DNA from: Gemmatimonas sp. UBA7669
GTDB taxonomy: Bacteria > Gemmatimonadota > Gemmatimonadetes > Gemmatimonadales > Gemmatimonadaceae
Reading direction: 5' to 3'
NCBI RefSeq assembly: GCF_002483225.1
Contig: NZ_DLHL01000027.1
Span: forward strand, 130,175 to 193,378
Length of the DNA: 63,204 nt
Part shown: in pieces, positions 18,874 to 28,089 of the stretch
How the letters are laid out: each line of letters begins with the position of its first letter
How positions within the stretch are numbered: the first letter of the stretch is position 1
The notes under the pieces: generated by a model
The model's input: the letters and a program-made list of their open reading frames with translations, nothing else
Databases searched by the model: none
Told to the model about the DNA's origin: nothing
Made by a program: the position numbers and the translations under genes

Positions 18874-20523
18874 ATGCCCGAAATTCTTCCCGACGCGCCT
18901 CGCACGGATTCCCGTCGCGCCCGCGCCACCGTGGCGGCCGGCGGCTTCGTTGCTCTGCTGGCGCTCGGTGGCTGGTGGGCCGGTCGCGACCTCAATGTGG
19001 TGGCGCAGCCGAGCCGCCCTCCGCTTGGTGGCGAACGCCTGTTCGATCAGGTGGCCGCAGCCGTGGCGCAGAAGTACGTCGACTCCCTCGATGCCGGTGA
19101 CATCTACGACAAGGCCGTCACCGGCATGCTGCAGGAGTTGCAGGACCCGTTCACCTCGTTCCTCAGTGACGAGCGTCTGCGTCGCCTCAATGAGGCCATG
19201 AGCGGCACCTACGCGGGAATTGGGCTGCAGATCGACATTCGTGATGGCTGGCCCGTGGTCATCGAAACGGTGCACGGTGGCCCGTCCGAACGCATCGGCC
19301 TCCTGGCCGGCGACCGCATCATCGAAGTGAACAAGGAATCCACCAAGGGCTGGGAGCGCGACGAAGTCTCGCGCGCCATTCGCGGGCAGGCGGGCACCCC
19401 CGTGGCGCTCGTGGTACAGCGCGGCGACCAGCGTCTCAACTTCTCGGTGGTACGCGACAAGGTGCATTTGCGCGCGGTGCAGCGGGTCGCGCTGCTGCAG
19501 AACGGCGTGGGGTATATCGACATCAACGTGTTCAGCGCACAGACCGCCACCGAAGTGGCACTGGCGGTGGACTCCGTGGTGAAGCTGGGCGCGCGCTCGC
19601 TCATCCTCGACCTGCGTGGCAATCCGGGTGGATTGCTGGAGCAGGGTGTGGCCGTGGCCGAACTCTTCCTCGATCAGGGGCAGAGTGTGGTGCAATTGCG
19701 CGGACGCCCCGGCACCACGCCGCAAGTGTATGCCGACTCGCTGCCACAGCGCTGGCCCACGCTGCCCCTCTCGGTGCTCATCGACAAGTCGAGTGCGAGC
19801 GCCTCGGAGATCGTGGCCGGCGCCCTGCAGGATCACGACCGCGCCATCGTGCTCGGTGTGACCAGCTTCGGCAAAGGCTCGGCGCAGAATGTGTATCCGC
19901 TGTCGTCGGGTGGGGCGTTGCGTTTGACGGTCGCGCGCTGGTTTACCCCGGTGGGCCGCAGCATCAGCCGACCGCCCGAGCCCGATCAGGATGCACAGCC
20001 GGCCGGCGATGACGACGTGACGCTGCCTGACACCATTCGCCCGCGCTATCGCACCGATGCTGGCCGTACGGTGCTTGGCGGCGGTGGCATCACACCCGAT
20101 GTGGTGGTGGGTGACACCCTCACGCCGCTGCCGGTGCAGGCGCTCGCACGCGCCATGGGCAAGAATCTCGCGGCCTATCGCGCCGCTATCGCGCGTCAGG
20201 CGCAGTTGCAGAAGGGTCGCATGATCACGCCCGGTGACCCGGTCACGCGCGACATGCTTGACGAAGTGTACGCCGAGATGGAGCGCCGCAAGGTGGCACC
20301 GCCTCGGGCCATCTTCGACGCGGCCGCGCCGTGGATTTCCAGGTCGCTGGGCTACGAAATGGCACGCGTGGCCTTTGGCCCGGATGCCGAGTTCCTGCGT
20401 CGTACGCAGGACGACGCGCCCTTGCAGCGCGCCGCACAGATCCTGCAGGCGGCGCGGACACCGCGTGATGTGTTCGGCAATCTCGAACGTCGCGCGGTGA
20501 GTGTCCCGGCCACGACGCCGTAG
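18874..20523 (+). CDS. S41 carboxyl-terminal processing protease
   Basis: The 549-residue product has one N-terminal membrane segment (about residues 20-36) that would place the protease in the periplasm. A helical domain comes first, then a PDZ domain (GIGLQIDIRDGWPVVIETV to GDRIIEVN), then the S41 core. The catalytic serine lies in KSSASASEI (S309) and the lysine in TSFGKGS (K334), a spacing of 25 as in other Ctp enzymes. The C-terminal 150 residues are helical. It cleaves proteins at their C-terminus, probably in envelope quality control or cell-wall enzyme turnover. It ends the prfA operon. Confidence 0.92.
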   Translation: MPEILPDAPRTDSRRARATVAAGGFVALLALGGWWAGRDLNVVAQPSRPPLGGERLFDQVAAAVAQKYVDSLDAGDIYDKAVTGMLQELQDPFTSFLSDERLRRLNEAMSGTYAGIGLQIDIRDGWPVVIETVHGGPSERIGLLAGDRIIEVNKESTKGWERDEVSRAIRGQAGTPVALVVQRGDQRLNFSVVRDKVHLRAVQRVALLQNGVGYIDINVFSAQTATEVALAVDSVVKLGARSLILDLRGNPGGLLEQGVAVAELFLDQGQSVVQLRGRPGTTPQVYADSLPQRWPTLPLSVLIDKSSASASEIVAGALQDHDRAIVLGVTSFGKGSAQNVYPLSSGGALRLTVARWFTPVGRSISRPPEPDQDAQPAGDDDVTLPDTIRPRYRTDAGRTVLGGGGITPDVVVGDTLTPLPVQALARAMGKNLAAYRAAIARQAQLQKGRMITPGDPVTRDMLDEVYAEMERRKVAPPRAIFDAAAPWISRSLGYEMARVAFGPDAEFLRRTQDDAPLQRAAQILQAARTPRDVFGNLERRAVSVPATTP

Positions 20524-20625
20524 ATTCAGTGGCTCGTCGATCGTCATTGTGAATCCGCATTTCTGATCCGTGTGGTTTCCGCCCGATCCGCGTCATCCGC
20601 GACAAGGCAGTTCGACCCAGACGGC

Positions 20626-20756
20626 TTCTCTCTGCGCCCTCCTTTTCTCCTTCTCTCAGCGTGAGCTGTTAGCGATCTCTCGGATGCAACGAGTGCCGGT
20701 GCTGCGGCCGGAACGTCAACCGCTCACGCAGAGAACCGCAGAGGGCGCAGAGGAGG
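20626..20756. repeat. Long imperfect inverted repeat between convergent genes
   Basis: Arms at about 20626-20665 and 20722-20756 are inverted copies of a CTCTGCGCCCTCTGCGG-like sequence ending in GTGAGC. The match is good over about 33-36 bases with a few gaps, and the loop is about 56 bases. It lies in the gap between ctpA and lolA-like, which converge. It could form a hairpin in either transcript and so act as a bidirectional terminator, but there is no T-run directly after the stem. The word-like composition suggests a dispersed repeat family. Confidence 0.6.
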
Positions 20757-20811
20757 CAATCGTAAACGGGTCGGCCATAACCTACTGCAAACCCGGAAGA
20801 GCCGTTCTTGC

Positions 20812-21522
20812 TTACGCGCCCGGCAGCTTGGTCGACACCTTCACGCCCTTGGGCACCTTGAAGGTGAAGGCATCGGCCGGCAACGTGGCATCGGGTCGCC
20901 AGGTGGTCAGGGTGATGCTGCGATCCACCCCCTGGCCGTCGATGACCTGCACGCGCACCGGGCGTGGCTCCTTGTCATCGAGCCACAGCACCGCACGCTG
21001 AAACGGCGCACTCGTGCCACGACGTGGCACCAGCTGTACGCGACGCGTTGCGCGGCCATCCACCGTGGCCGCCTCACCACCGGAAATGTCGAAGGCCCGT
21101 GTGGGCGTGTCGAGCAACTGGCCCAGCAGGTCCGCCACGATGGCGCCGTCGGCGTTGGCCGGCAACTTGAGCACCTGACCGGGCGTGCTGCTGGGCAAAT
21201 ACACCCACAGCGACTTGCCATCACCCACGATGCGGTCACCTGCGGGCTGCGTGAAGGTGATGGACAGCTTACCAGGTCGCTGCTGATGAAACACACCGGT
21301 GCTGGACACCGTGCGGCCGAGAATGGGATTGGTGATGCGCTGCTCGAACTGCGCCTCGAGGGTGCGCGTACCCTTCCACGCCTGCGCCACGCGCGCATAG
21401 CTGGCTTCGGCCGCACTCTGCGCCTGCAACTGGCCCGGCAGCACGGCCATCGCGAGTGCCGCGCTCGTAAGCGCAGCGCTCGTCAGCGCAGCGACGGCGC
21501 TTCGGTGTGTAGAGATAGGCAT
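20812..21522 (-). CDS. lolA: LolA-like outer-membrane lipoprotein carrier protein
   Basis: The 236-residue product has a signal peptide (two short alanine-rich repeats TSAALTSAALA, then AQSAAE). A LolA-type fold follows, with WKGTRTLEAQFEQR, GVFHQQRPGKLSITF and WVYLPSSTPGQVLKL. LolA ferries lipoproteins through the periplasm from the LolCDE extractor to the outer membrane. Several lipoproteins in this window would be its cargo. Family members diverge strongly, so a LolA-like role other than lipoprotein carriage is possible. It is the last gene of the long minus-strand run, 70 bases after aroF. Confidence 0.85.
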   Translation of the reverse strand: MPISTHRSAVAALTSAALTSAALAMAVLPGQLQAQSAAEASYARVAQAWKGTRTLEAQFEQRITNPILGRTVSSTGVFHQQRPGKLSITFTQPAGDRIVGDGKSLWVYLPSSTPGQVLKLPANADGAIVADLLGQLLDTPTRAFDISGGEAATVDGRATRRVQLVPRRGTSAPFQRAVLWLDDKEPRPVRVQVIDGQGVDRSITLTTWRPDATLPADAFTFKVPKGVKVSTKLPGA

Positions 21523-21592
21523 GAAGAGAAATACCCGCGGCGCGTGGTGAGGTGCCTGGCGGTTGCCGCGCGAACGGCAACCGCCCCGGTCA

Positions 21593-22621
21593 TCAGGTGA
21601 CCGGCGTCACCGAACGGCCGATTGCTTCGGCAATCACGCGCAATTGCCGCACGAGGTCGGCAAACTGTTCGGGATAGAGCGACTGCGCGCCATCGGACAG
21701 CGCCTTGTCGGGCGTGGGATGCATTTCCACGAGAATGCCGTCGGCTCCGGCCGCCACCGCCGCCCGCGCCATCGGCGTGACCTTGTCGCGCAAACCTGTG
21801 CCGTGACTCGGGTCGGCCACGATGGGCAGGTGCGACAACTTCTGCACCACCGGCACCGCCGTGAGGTCGAACAGGTTGCGCGTGGCGCTGTCAAACGTGC
21901 GCACGCCGCGCTCGCAGAGGATCACGTTGGGATTGCCTTCGGCGAGGATATACTCGGCGCTCAGCAGCAGGTCGTTGATGGTGGCCGCCATGCCACGCTT
22001 GAGCAGTACCGGCTTCTTGAGCGTGCCCACGTGACGCAGCAGCGAGTAGTTCTGCATGTTGCGCGCGCCAATCTGAATGCAGTCCGCGTACTCGGCCACA
22101 AGATCAGCGCCGCGTTCGTCCATGGCTTCGGTGACGATGGCCAGGCCCGTTTCACGACGCGCGAGGGCCAGCAGCTCAAGCCCCTGCTTGCCGAGTCCCT
22201 GAAAGGCATACGGCGACGAGCGCGGTTTGAATGCGCCACCACGCAGCGCCGAACCACCAGCCGCCTTGACCTGCCGCGCCGAGGTGAGAATCTGCTCCTC
22301 GGTTTCCACCGAGCAGGGGCCCGCCACAATGGGCACCTCACTGCCACCGAAGCGCACCCCAGGGGCGATTTCCACGATGGTCGTTTCGTTCTTCCACTCG
22401 CGCGAGGCCTGACGGAAGGGCTTCTGCACGATGAGTACGCTGGCCACGCCGGGCAGGCCCTCGATGTACGACCAGTCCACCTTCGCGTCGTCACCCAGGA
22501 GACCAATGGCCGTGCGAACTTCGCCCGGCAACGGCAGCGGCTTGAAGCCCTGACGCGTGATTTCCTCGCAGACACGATCGATGTCGGCGGAGGAGGCGTT
22601 GGGCTGCATCACGACCAGCAT
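21593..22621 (-). CDS. aroF: 3-deoxy-7-phosphoheptulonate synthase (AroF type, with regulatory domain)
   Basis: This enzyme condenses phosphoenolpyruvate and erythrose-4-phosphate to DAHP, the first step of the shikimate pathway. Residues 1-70 form the N-terminal ferredoxin-like regulatory domain (MLVVMQPNASSADIDRVC), typical of type I-beta enzymes. The barrel carries VAGPCSVET, ALRGGAFKPRSSPYAFQG, CERGVRTFD, ADPSHGTG and VEMHPTP, containing the metal-binding Cys, His, Glu and Asp. TGAGGA before the ATG supports the start. An RNase Z-like gene lies nine bases upstream. Feedback control by an aromatic end product through the N-terminal domain is likely from family knowledge. Confidence 0.95.
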   Translation of the reverse strand: MLVVMQPNASSADIDRVCEEITRQGFKPLPLPGEVRTAIGLLGDDAKVDWSYIEGLPGVASVLIVQKPFRQASREWKNETTIVEIAPGVRFGGSEVPIVAGPCSVETEEQILTSARQVKAAGGSALRGGAFKPRSSPYAFQGLGKQGLELLALARRETGLAIVTEAMDERGADLVAEYADCIQIGARNMQNYSLLRHVGTLKKPVLLKRGMAATINDLLLSAEYILAEGNPNVILCERGVRTFDSATRNLFDLTAVPVVQKLSHLPIVADPSHGTGLRDKVTPMARAAVAAGADGILVEMHPTPDKALSDGAQSLYPEQFADLVRQLRVIAEAIGRSVTPVT

Positions 22622-22630
22622 GTGTGTTCC

Positions 22631-23389
22631 TCAGAAAGTGTGGTGCCAGCCGTCCGTGGCAAGCACGACCGGCCCATGATACAACGCGCCCACCTCGCCG
22701 CGGAGATCCACGGTTTCGACGGGCGGATAGAAATGCGTGAGCACGAGCTGCTGCGCCCCGGCCGTGGCCGCGAGGGCACCGACCTGCGATGGCGTCAGGT
22801 GCGACGGGATGGCCATGGCCTCCGGCAGCGAACACTCGGCCAGCAACAGGTCGCAGCCCGCGGCCCAGTGACCCAGCGCCTCGCTGGGGCCCGTGTCGCC
22901 GGTGTACACCAGACGACGCGCCCCATCGCGCACGGAATATGCCATGCTCTCGGGGGTGTGGGGTACGGGGAAGCCCTCCAATTCCACACCGTCGGGCAGC
23001 TTCACGACTTCGTCCGGGGCGATCTCGCGCACCGTGAGCGGGAATCCGGGCGCCAGAATGGATGCTCCATACACGGTGGCCATGCCTTCGAGCAGCGCGC
23101 CCGTGCCTACAGGACCGAACACCGTGACCGGGGCCGAGCGCGGCGGCAACTGGCCCCAGCGCCAGCCCATGATGAGCATCGGCAGGTCGGCAATGTGGTC
23201 GGCGTGGAAATGCGTGAGCGCCACGTGCGTGATGTCCTGCCAGGCCACGCCAAGCGACGCCATGCGGTGCACGGCGCCACTGCCGCAGTCGAGCAGGAGG
23301 CGCACACTGCCCGACTGCACGAGGTGCGCAGCACTCACGCGCGACGGGTGCGGCGCGGCGGTGCCGGTGCCGATGGTGGTCAGTTGCAT
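22631..23389 (-). CDS. RNase Z-like MBL-fold hydrolase
   Basis: The 252-residue product begins LTTIGTGTAAPHPSR and has the zinc motif THFHADHIADLP. Further ligands are TGDTGPSE, AECSLPE, HLTP and LTHFYPP. These match the ElaC/RNase Z branch of metallo-beta-lactamases. The exosite arm that true tRNase Z enzymes use to hold tRNA is not clear here, so it may be another phosphodiesterase such as a PhnP- or AtsA-like hydrolase. It is nine bases upstream of aroF. Confidence 0.8.
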   Translation of the reverse strand: MQLTTIGTGTAAPHPSRVSAAHLVQSGSVRLLLDCGSGAVHRMASLGVAWQDITHVALTHFHADHIADLPMLIMGWRWGQLPPRSAPVTVFGPVGTGALLEGMATVYGASILAPGFPLTVREIAPDEVVKLPDGVELEGFPVPHTPESMAYSVRDGARRLVYTGDTGPSEALGHWAAGCDLLLAECSLPEAMAIPSHLTPSQVGALAATAGAQQLVLTHFYPPVETVDLRGEVGALYHGPVVLATDGWHHTF

Positions 23390-23428
23390 GCCGCGTCGCG
23401 TGTCAGCGTAGAATGTCGGCGGAGAATG

Positions 23429-24490
23429 TCAGCGACCGCGGAAGACGACGCGCCGGAAGATCGGCGCCGCGTTGCCGGCCTGGAAGCGCGCGAGATACAC
23501 ACCCGGCGCTACCGTGCGACCGTCTTCGGCGAGACCGTCCCATACGAAGCGGTTGTCGCAGTTGCTGTCGGTCCCGGCTATACCACGGCCGTAGCGACCT
23601 GGTGCGAACTCGGAAATGCCGTCGGAGCCTGGCACGATACGCCGCACCTGATTGCCACGCAGATCCAGAATGTCGAGCTTCACCGCCGCGCCGGTTGCGC
23701 CAATGTCAAACCAGAAGCAGGTGTTGAAGGCCGTCGCCGACGGAAACGGGTTCGGAAAGTTCTGGTAGAGAATGGTGGTGGTGGGCAGTGGCGGATCGGT
23801 AATGACAAACGATCCTGCACTGAACTCCCGCACCGACTCGCCGTTCGCCAGATAGGCGCGCACGTTCCAGCGATACGAGGTGTTGGCCTGCAGATCATCC
23901 GTTGGCCGGTACACCGTGTCCGCCAGACCGCCCACCGCCACGGCTGGGCGGCCGTTCGCGGTGAGCTCCAGATCGTATCGCCAGGGGCCCACGGCGTTCG
24001 TAACGGGCGCACTGCGCCACACGAACAGCGGACGACGAATGTTGAAACTGTTGCCGGTTGGTGAGTCGGGGGCAATGAGATCCAACCACGTCGGCGTACG
24101 CCGCGGTCCCGTCACCACCGACTCGAACACCTGTCCGGCCAGCGCACGCACCAGCGCGCGCCAATACACCTCACGATCGCTCGGTAGCAACCGCGTCACC
24201 TGAATCGTGAACGCCGTGTCCACGCGTGTGAAAACACTGTCCAGCACCAGACCCACAAAGTCCGGTGTGGTGGACACCTGCAGGCGCACCTGCAGAGGAC
24301 GCGCGGGGCCGAGACCAATGGCCAGGAACTGAAAGGCCGGCGTTGGCGAACTCAGAGCCGTGGGGCCATCAAGCAGAATGGTCTGCGCAGCACCGCGTGC
24401 CGGAGTGGCCAGCACGGCCACCACCGACAGCCCCACCCAGAGCACCACCACGAGGCGGCGCAGCGCGGCACCGCACAGCGCCGTCATCAC
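23429..24490 (-). CDS. Secreted protein with FlgD-like / sorting-like C-terminal domain
   Basis: The 353-residue product has a signal peptide (hydrophobic residues 12-30, ending ARGAAQ). Two fibronectin-type beta regions follow (FQFLAIGLGPARPLQVRLQ and YRWNVRAYLANGE). The C-terminal 100 residues match the FlgD Ig-like domain or T9SS-type sorting domain: YQNFPNPFPSATAF, LDILDLRGNQVRRI, WDGLAEDGRTVAPGVYLARF. Such domains sort proteins to the surface through type IX secretion in Bacteroidota; whether a type IX system works in this organism cannot be seen here. The start overlaps the smc stop as ATGA. Confidence 0.78.
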   Translation of the reverse strand: MMTALCGAALRRLVVVLWVGLSVVAVLATPARGAAQTILLDGPTALSSPTPAFQFLAIGLGPARPLQVRLQVSTTPDFVGLVLDSVFTRVDTAFTIQVTRLLPSDREVYWRALVRALAGQVFESVVTGPRRTPTWLDLIAPDSPTGNSFNIRRPLFVWRSAPVTNAVGPWRYDLELTANGRPAVAVGGLADTVYRPTDDLQANTSYRWNVRAYLANGESVREFSAGSFVITDPPLPTTTILYQNFPNPFPSATAFNTCFWFDIGATGAAVKLDILDLRGNQVRRIVPGSDGISEFAPGRYGRGIAGTDSNCDNRFVWDGLAEDGRTVAPGVYLARFQAGNAAPIFRRVVFRGR

Positions 24491-27400
24491 GCCGGCGACG
24501 GCTCCGGCTCCGCGCCGTCCTCGCTGGGTTCGCTCGGTTCCTCGCCGTCCATCTCGTCCAGTTCGGCACGATCCGGCGACATCTCGTCCACCACCGTGTT
24601 GTCGGCCGGTGTCTCGTCCACCGACGGCCCGTTGCGCAGGCGCACGCTCACGATGCTCGACACGCCGGGCTCCTGCATCGTCACACCGTACACGGCATCC
24701 GCCGCTTCCGACGTGGTGCGCGGGTTGTGCGTGATGACGATGAACTGGGTCTTGCTCTTGAAATCGTTCAGCATCTTCACGAAACGGCCGATGTTCTGGT
24801 CGTCCAGCGGCGCGTCCACTTCGTCCATGAGGCAGAAGGGGCTGGGCTTGGTGAGGAAGATGCCGAACAGCAGTGACAGGGCAACGAGCGCGCGCTCACC
24901 GCTTGAAAGCAAATGAATGCGCTGCGTCTTCTTGCCGCGCGGAGAGGCATGGACTTCGATGTCGCAATCCAGCGGCGCGTCCGGATTCTCGAGACGCAGG
25001 TCGCACTCGCCACCACCGAACATGCGCAGGAAGATCTGCCGGAAGTTCTCGCGTACCTGCGCGAACGTGGCCAGGAAGAGCTCCCGCGCCGTGCTGTCGA
25101 TTTCGCGAATGGCCTGATGCAGCGACTGCTTGGCCGCCACCAGGTCATTGCGCTGGCTGGTCAGGAACTCGAGACGGCGCTGTTCCTCCTCATGCTCTTC
25201 AATGGCCAGCGGATTGACCGGGCCAAGATCATCCAAGGCCTCGCGCAGCGTCTTGGCCTCTTCACGCAGCGCGTCCGTTTCGAGATCCAGCTCCTCGAAG
25301 CCGGCCAGCAGGTCGTCGAGCGAACGCCGCCACTCGGTCTCGAGCCGCTGACGAATGGTCTCGCGCCGGCCTGACAACTCCGTGTGACGCAACTGCGCCC
25401 CATGCAGCTGTTCGCCGAGCGCGGTCGCGCGGCGACGGGCTTCATCGAGCACCGATTCGCAGGCATCCGACTGCGCAGTGGCGGCAGCCACCGCTCGCTC
25501 GGCTTCCGCCAGTCGGGCATCGGCATCGGCCAAGTTCTTGCGCTCGGTTTCCAACTCCGTGCGCCAGCCCTCGAGCTGCGTGAGCAGATCCTGGTCGGCC
25601 TCACTGAGTGTGGACAGTTCACGTGCCAGTGATTCGAGGCGCGCGGCTGCGGTGCTGTCTTCTTCGGCCAGACGCTTCTCGCGATCGATGGCCACCGACA
25701 GACGCGCCTGCGCCTGTGCCTGTGCCACCTGCCAGGTGGCCCGCGCCTCACGCGCCTGCTCCTGATCGCGCTCGGCCACCGACAGGGCCTCACGCGCGTC
25801 GGTAATGTCGCTATCGGCTTCGCCGGCCCGCGCGTGCAGCGCTTCGGCCTGCGAGGCGAGCTGCTGCGTGCGCTGCTCCAGTTCGGCCAGTCGCGATACC
25901 AGCCGCTCGGCCAGTGCGTTCGACTGCGCCAGCTCACGATCGGCGCGTTCACGGCGACGCTCGACTTCCTGCTGCACTTCCTGCGCGCGCCGCACTTCCT
26001 GCTGCGCCCGGTTGTGCGCTTCCGTGGCGGCCTGCTGTGCACGCTCCGCTTCACCCAGCGCGAGGCGCGCCGCCTCGGCAGCGAGGGCCGCTTCATCACG
26101 CGCGGCATCCGCCGCCGCGAGATCACTCTCGAGGCGCGTGAGCTCGGCGCGGCGCTGCAGCGGACCCGGGCCACCGGCTGTGCCCGGCAGATACATCGCG
26201 CCGCGTTCGTCCACAAAGGCATCGCCGCCGTCCAGCGCCTTCACGCGGCCCAGCAGCGCGCGCACCCAGCGCGAGGCCTCGCCCGACGACTCCACCGCGC
26301 CGGCCAGCGCGCCTTCGTCGCTGTTGGCCTCCATCACCACGTCGAGCGGCAGCAGCAGCAAGGGGCCCGGCTGCGCCGACGCATGCCACGAGCGCACGGC
26401 GGCCGCTGCGGCCGCATCACGCACCACGATGGCATGCATGGTGGCGCCGAGGTAGCGCTCGACGAGCTTGGCCACATCCTCGTTGGCCGAGACGAAGTCG
26501 GTGAGCGGGCCAAGTACGGCGCCCTCACCAAAGCGCTCCTTCTCCTTCAGCAGACGCGCGGACGACGGCGCCAGACCCACCCGCTCGCGCTCGAGCGCGG
26601 CCAGCGCGTTGCGCTTGCCTTCGAGATTGGTACGCCGCTCGAGTGCGTTGGCCAGCATCGCCCGCGATTCGGCATCGGCCGTGCGCGCGGTGCCCGTGGC
26701 CAGACGTGCGCCCTCCAGATTCAGCAGGGCTTCCTGCGCATCGGCCTGCGACACCTGCACCTGTTCACGCGCCGCCAGCAACTCGCGCTCAATGTTCTCC
26801 AGCGCATCCACGAGGTTCTGCCGCTCCAACTCCAGCACCTCACGGCGCTGCTCGGTGTCGGCATGTTCGCGCGACGCGCTGTCGCGATCGAGCTCAATGC
26901 GACGCGCCTGGTCGCGATGCTCGCGTACCTGACGCTCCAACTGATCCAGCGCGGCGCGCGCCTGCTGCACCGCTTCACGTGTGGTCTGCTCAGCAGACAG
27001 GCGCTGCTGCAGATTCTCTGCGGCGTCGGTGACTTCCTGCTCGAGCGTGCTGCGATCAGTGGCCGCGCGCTCGCGGTCCTCGCGCAGACGACGGCCAAAG
27101 GCCTCGTTCTCCTTGCGCTCTTCCTCGGCCCGCTGACGGCGCATGGTCGTGCTGCGCTGGCGCTCTTCGGCCACGGCCAGCTCACGCTCGAGACGCTGCG
27201 TGCGGTCGCGCTGCTCCGAGGCCAGACGCGCCAGCTCCACGCGACTGGCCTCGGCCGTCGCACGCGCGGCGTGCGCCTCCTCACGCTGCAACTCCGCCGC
27301 CGCGATGGCTTCCTCGGAGCCCGGCACATCGCCCTGCAGCTCCGTCAGACGCCCGTCGAGCGCCTCCAGTTCGTCCTTCCACGCCGCCATCTCGCGCACC

Positions 27401-28089
27401 GCCAGCGAGATCTCCACCGCAAAACGACGCGACGTGAGTTCCGCATGACGCTCGGCGCGGCGGCGCTGGCGGGCCAGCGAGCGCACCTGGCTCTGCACCT
27501 CGTTGATGAGGTCATCGAGACGCGCGAGATCCGTCGTGGTTTCATCCAACCGACGCTCGGCACTGCGGCGCCTGTCGCGATACAGCCCAACGCCCGCGGC
27601 TTCTTCAAACAGTTCACGCCGCTCGTCCGGACGATCGGAGAGCAGGGCATCGATCATCTTGGATTCGATGACCACACCCGAGTCGGCGCCGAGGCCTGTG
27701 CCACGCACGAGGTCCTGGATGTCGCGCAAGCGGCAGGGTGCACGGTTGAGCAGATACTCGCTCTCACCCGAACGCAGCAGACGCCGCGTAATCACCACTT
27801 CCTTGAACGGAATGGGCAGTTCGCCTTCGGTGTTGTCGAAATGCAGCGACACCTCGGCCATGTTCACCGGCTTGCGCGCCGATGAGCCGTGGAAGATCAC
27901 GTCCTCCATTTTTGCGCCGCGCATGGCGCGCGCGCGCTGCTCGCCCAGCACCCAACGCACCGCGTCGGAAACGTTCGACTTGCCGGAACCATTGGGACCG
28001 ACAATGGCCGTGACGCCCTTCTCGAAGTGGAATTCGAGATGATCGGCGAAGGCCTTGAAGCCGTGGACTTCGAGCTTCGTAAGACGCAC
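24487..28089 (-). CDS. smc: Chromosome segregation protein SMC
   Basis: The 1200-residue product has the SMC layout: Walker A GPNGSGKSN near residue 33, a Q-loop region, a long coiled coil rich in E, R, A and Q, and a hinge near residues 510-660 (RFGEGAVLGPLTDFV and following). A second coiled coil leads to the ABC signature LLSSGERALVALSLLF and Walker B PFCLMDEVDAPLDD. It condenses and segregates the chromosome together with ScpA and ScpB, which are not in this window. The start is a GTG sharing one base with the upstream SPOR gene stop (TAGTG). The last 50 residues are an acidic tail rich in E, P, S and D. Confidence 0.96.
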   Translation of the reverse strand: MRLTKLEVHGFKAFADHLEFHFEKGVTAIVGPNGSGKSNVSDAVRWVLGEQRARAMRGAKMEDVIFHGSSARKPVNMAEVSLHFDNTEGELPIPFKEVVITRRLLRSGESEYLLNRAPCRLRDIQDLVRGTGLGADSGVVIESKMIDALLSDRPDERRELFEEAAGVGLYRDRRRSAERRLDETTTDLARLDDLINEVQSQVRSLARQRRRAERHAELTSRRFAVEISLAVREMAAWKDELEALDGRLTELQGDVPGSEEAIAAAELQREEAHAARATAEASRVELARLASEQRDRTQRLERELAVAEERQRSTTMRRQRAEEERKENEAFGRRLREDRERAATDRSTLEQEVTDAAENLQQRLSAEQTTREAVQQARAALDQLERQVREHRDQARRIELDRDSASREHADTEQRREVLELERQNLVDALENIERELLAAREQVQVSQADAQEALLNLEGARLATGTARTADAESRAMLANALERRTNLEGKRNALAALERERVGLAPSSARLLKEKERFGEGAVLGPLTDFVSANEDVAKLVERYLGATMHAIVVRDAAAAAAVRSWHASAQPGPLLLLPLDVVMEANSDEGALAGAVESSGEASRWVRALLGRVKALDGGDAFVDERGAMYLPGTAGGPGPLQRRAELTRLESDLAAADAARDEAALAAEAARLALGEAERAQQAATEAHNRAQQEVRRAQEVQQEVERRRERADRELAQSNALAERLVSRLAELEQRTQQLASQAEALHARAGEADSDITDAREALSVAERDQEQAREARATWQVAQAQAQARLSVAIDREKRLAEEDSTAAARLESLARELSTLSEADQDLLTQLEGWRTELETERKNLADADARLAEAERAVAAATAQSDACESVLDEARRRATALGEQLHGAQLRHTELSGRRETIRQRLETEWRRSLDDLLAGFEELDLETDALREEAKTLREALDDLGPVNPLAIEEHEEEQRRLEFLTSQRNDLVAAKQSLHQAIREIDSTARELFLATFAQVRENFRQIFLRMFGGGECDLRLENPDAPLDCDIEVHASPRGKKTQRIHLLSSGERALVALSLLFGIFLTKPSPFCLMDEVDAPLDDQNIGRFVKMLNDFKSKTQFIVITHNPRTTSEAADAVYGVTMQEPGVSSIVSVRLRNGPSVDETPADNTVVDEMSPDRAELDEMDGEEPSEPSEDGAEPEPSPA

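Noticed and set aside
18643..20547. A 634-codon minus-strand frame opposite ctpA and tmk
   Set aside because: Shadow of genes with intact catalytic motifs; composition typical of antisense frames in GC-rich DNA.
21563..24064. An 833-codon open frame on the plus strand opposite aroF and the RNase Z-like gene
   Set aside because: It is antisense to well-conserved genes, rich in R, H and G, with no domain or signal; a product of high GC and codon bias.
25834..27885. A 683-codon plus-strand frame opposite smc
   Set aside because: Antisense of the SMC coiled coil, which gives long open frames by its repetitive codon use.
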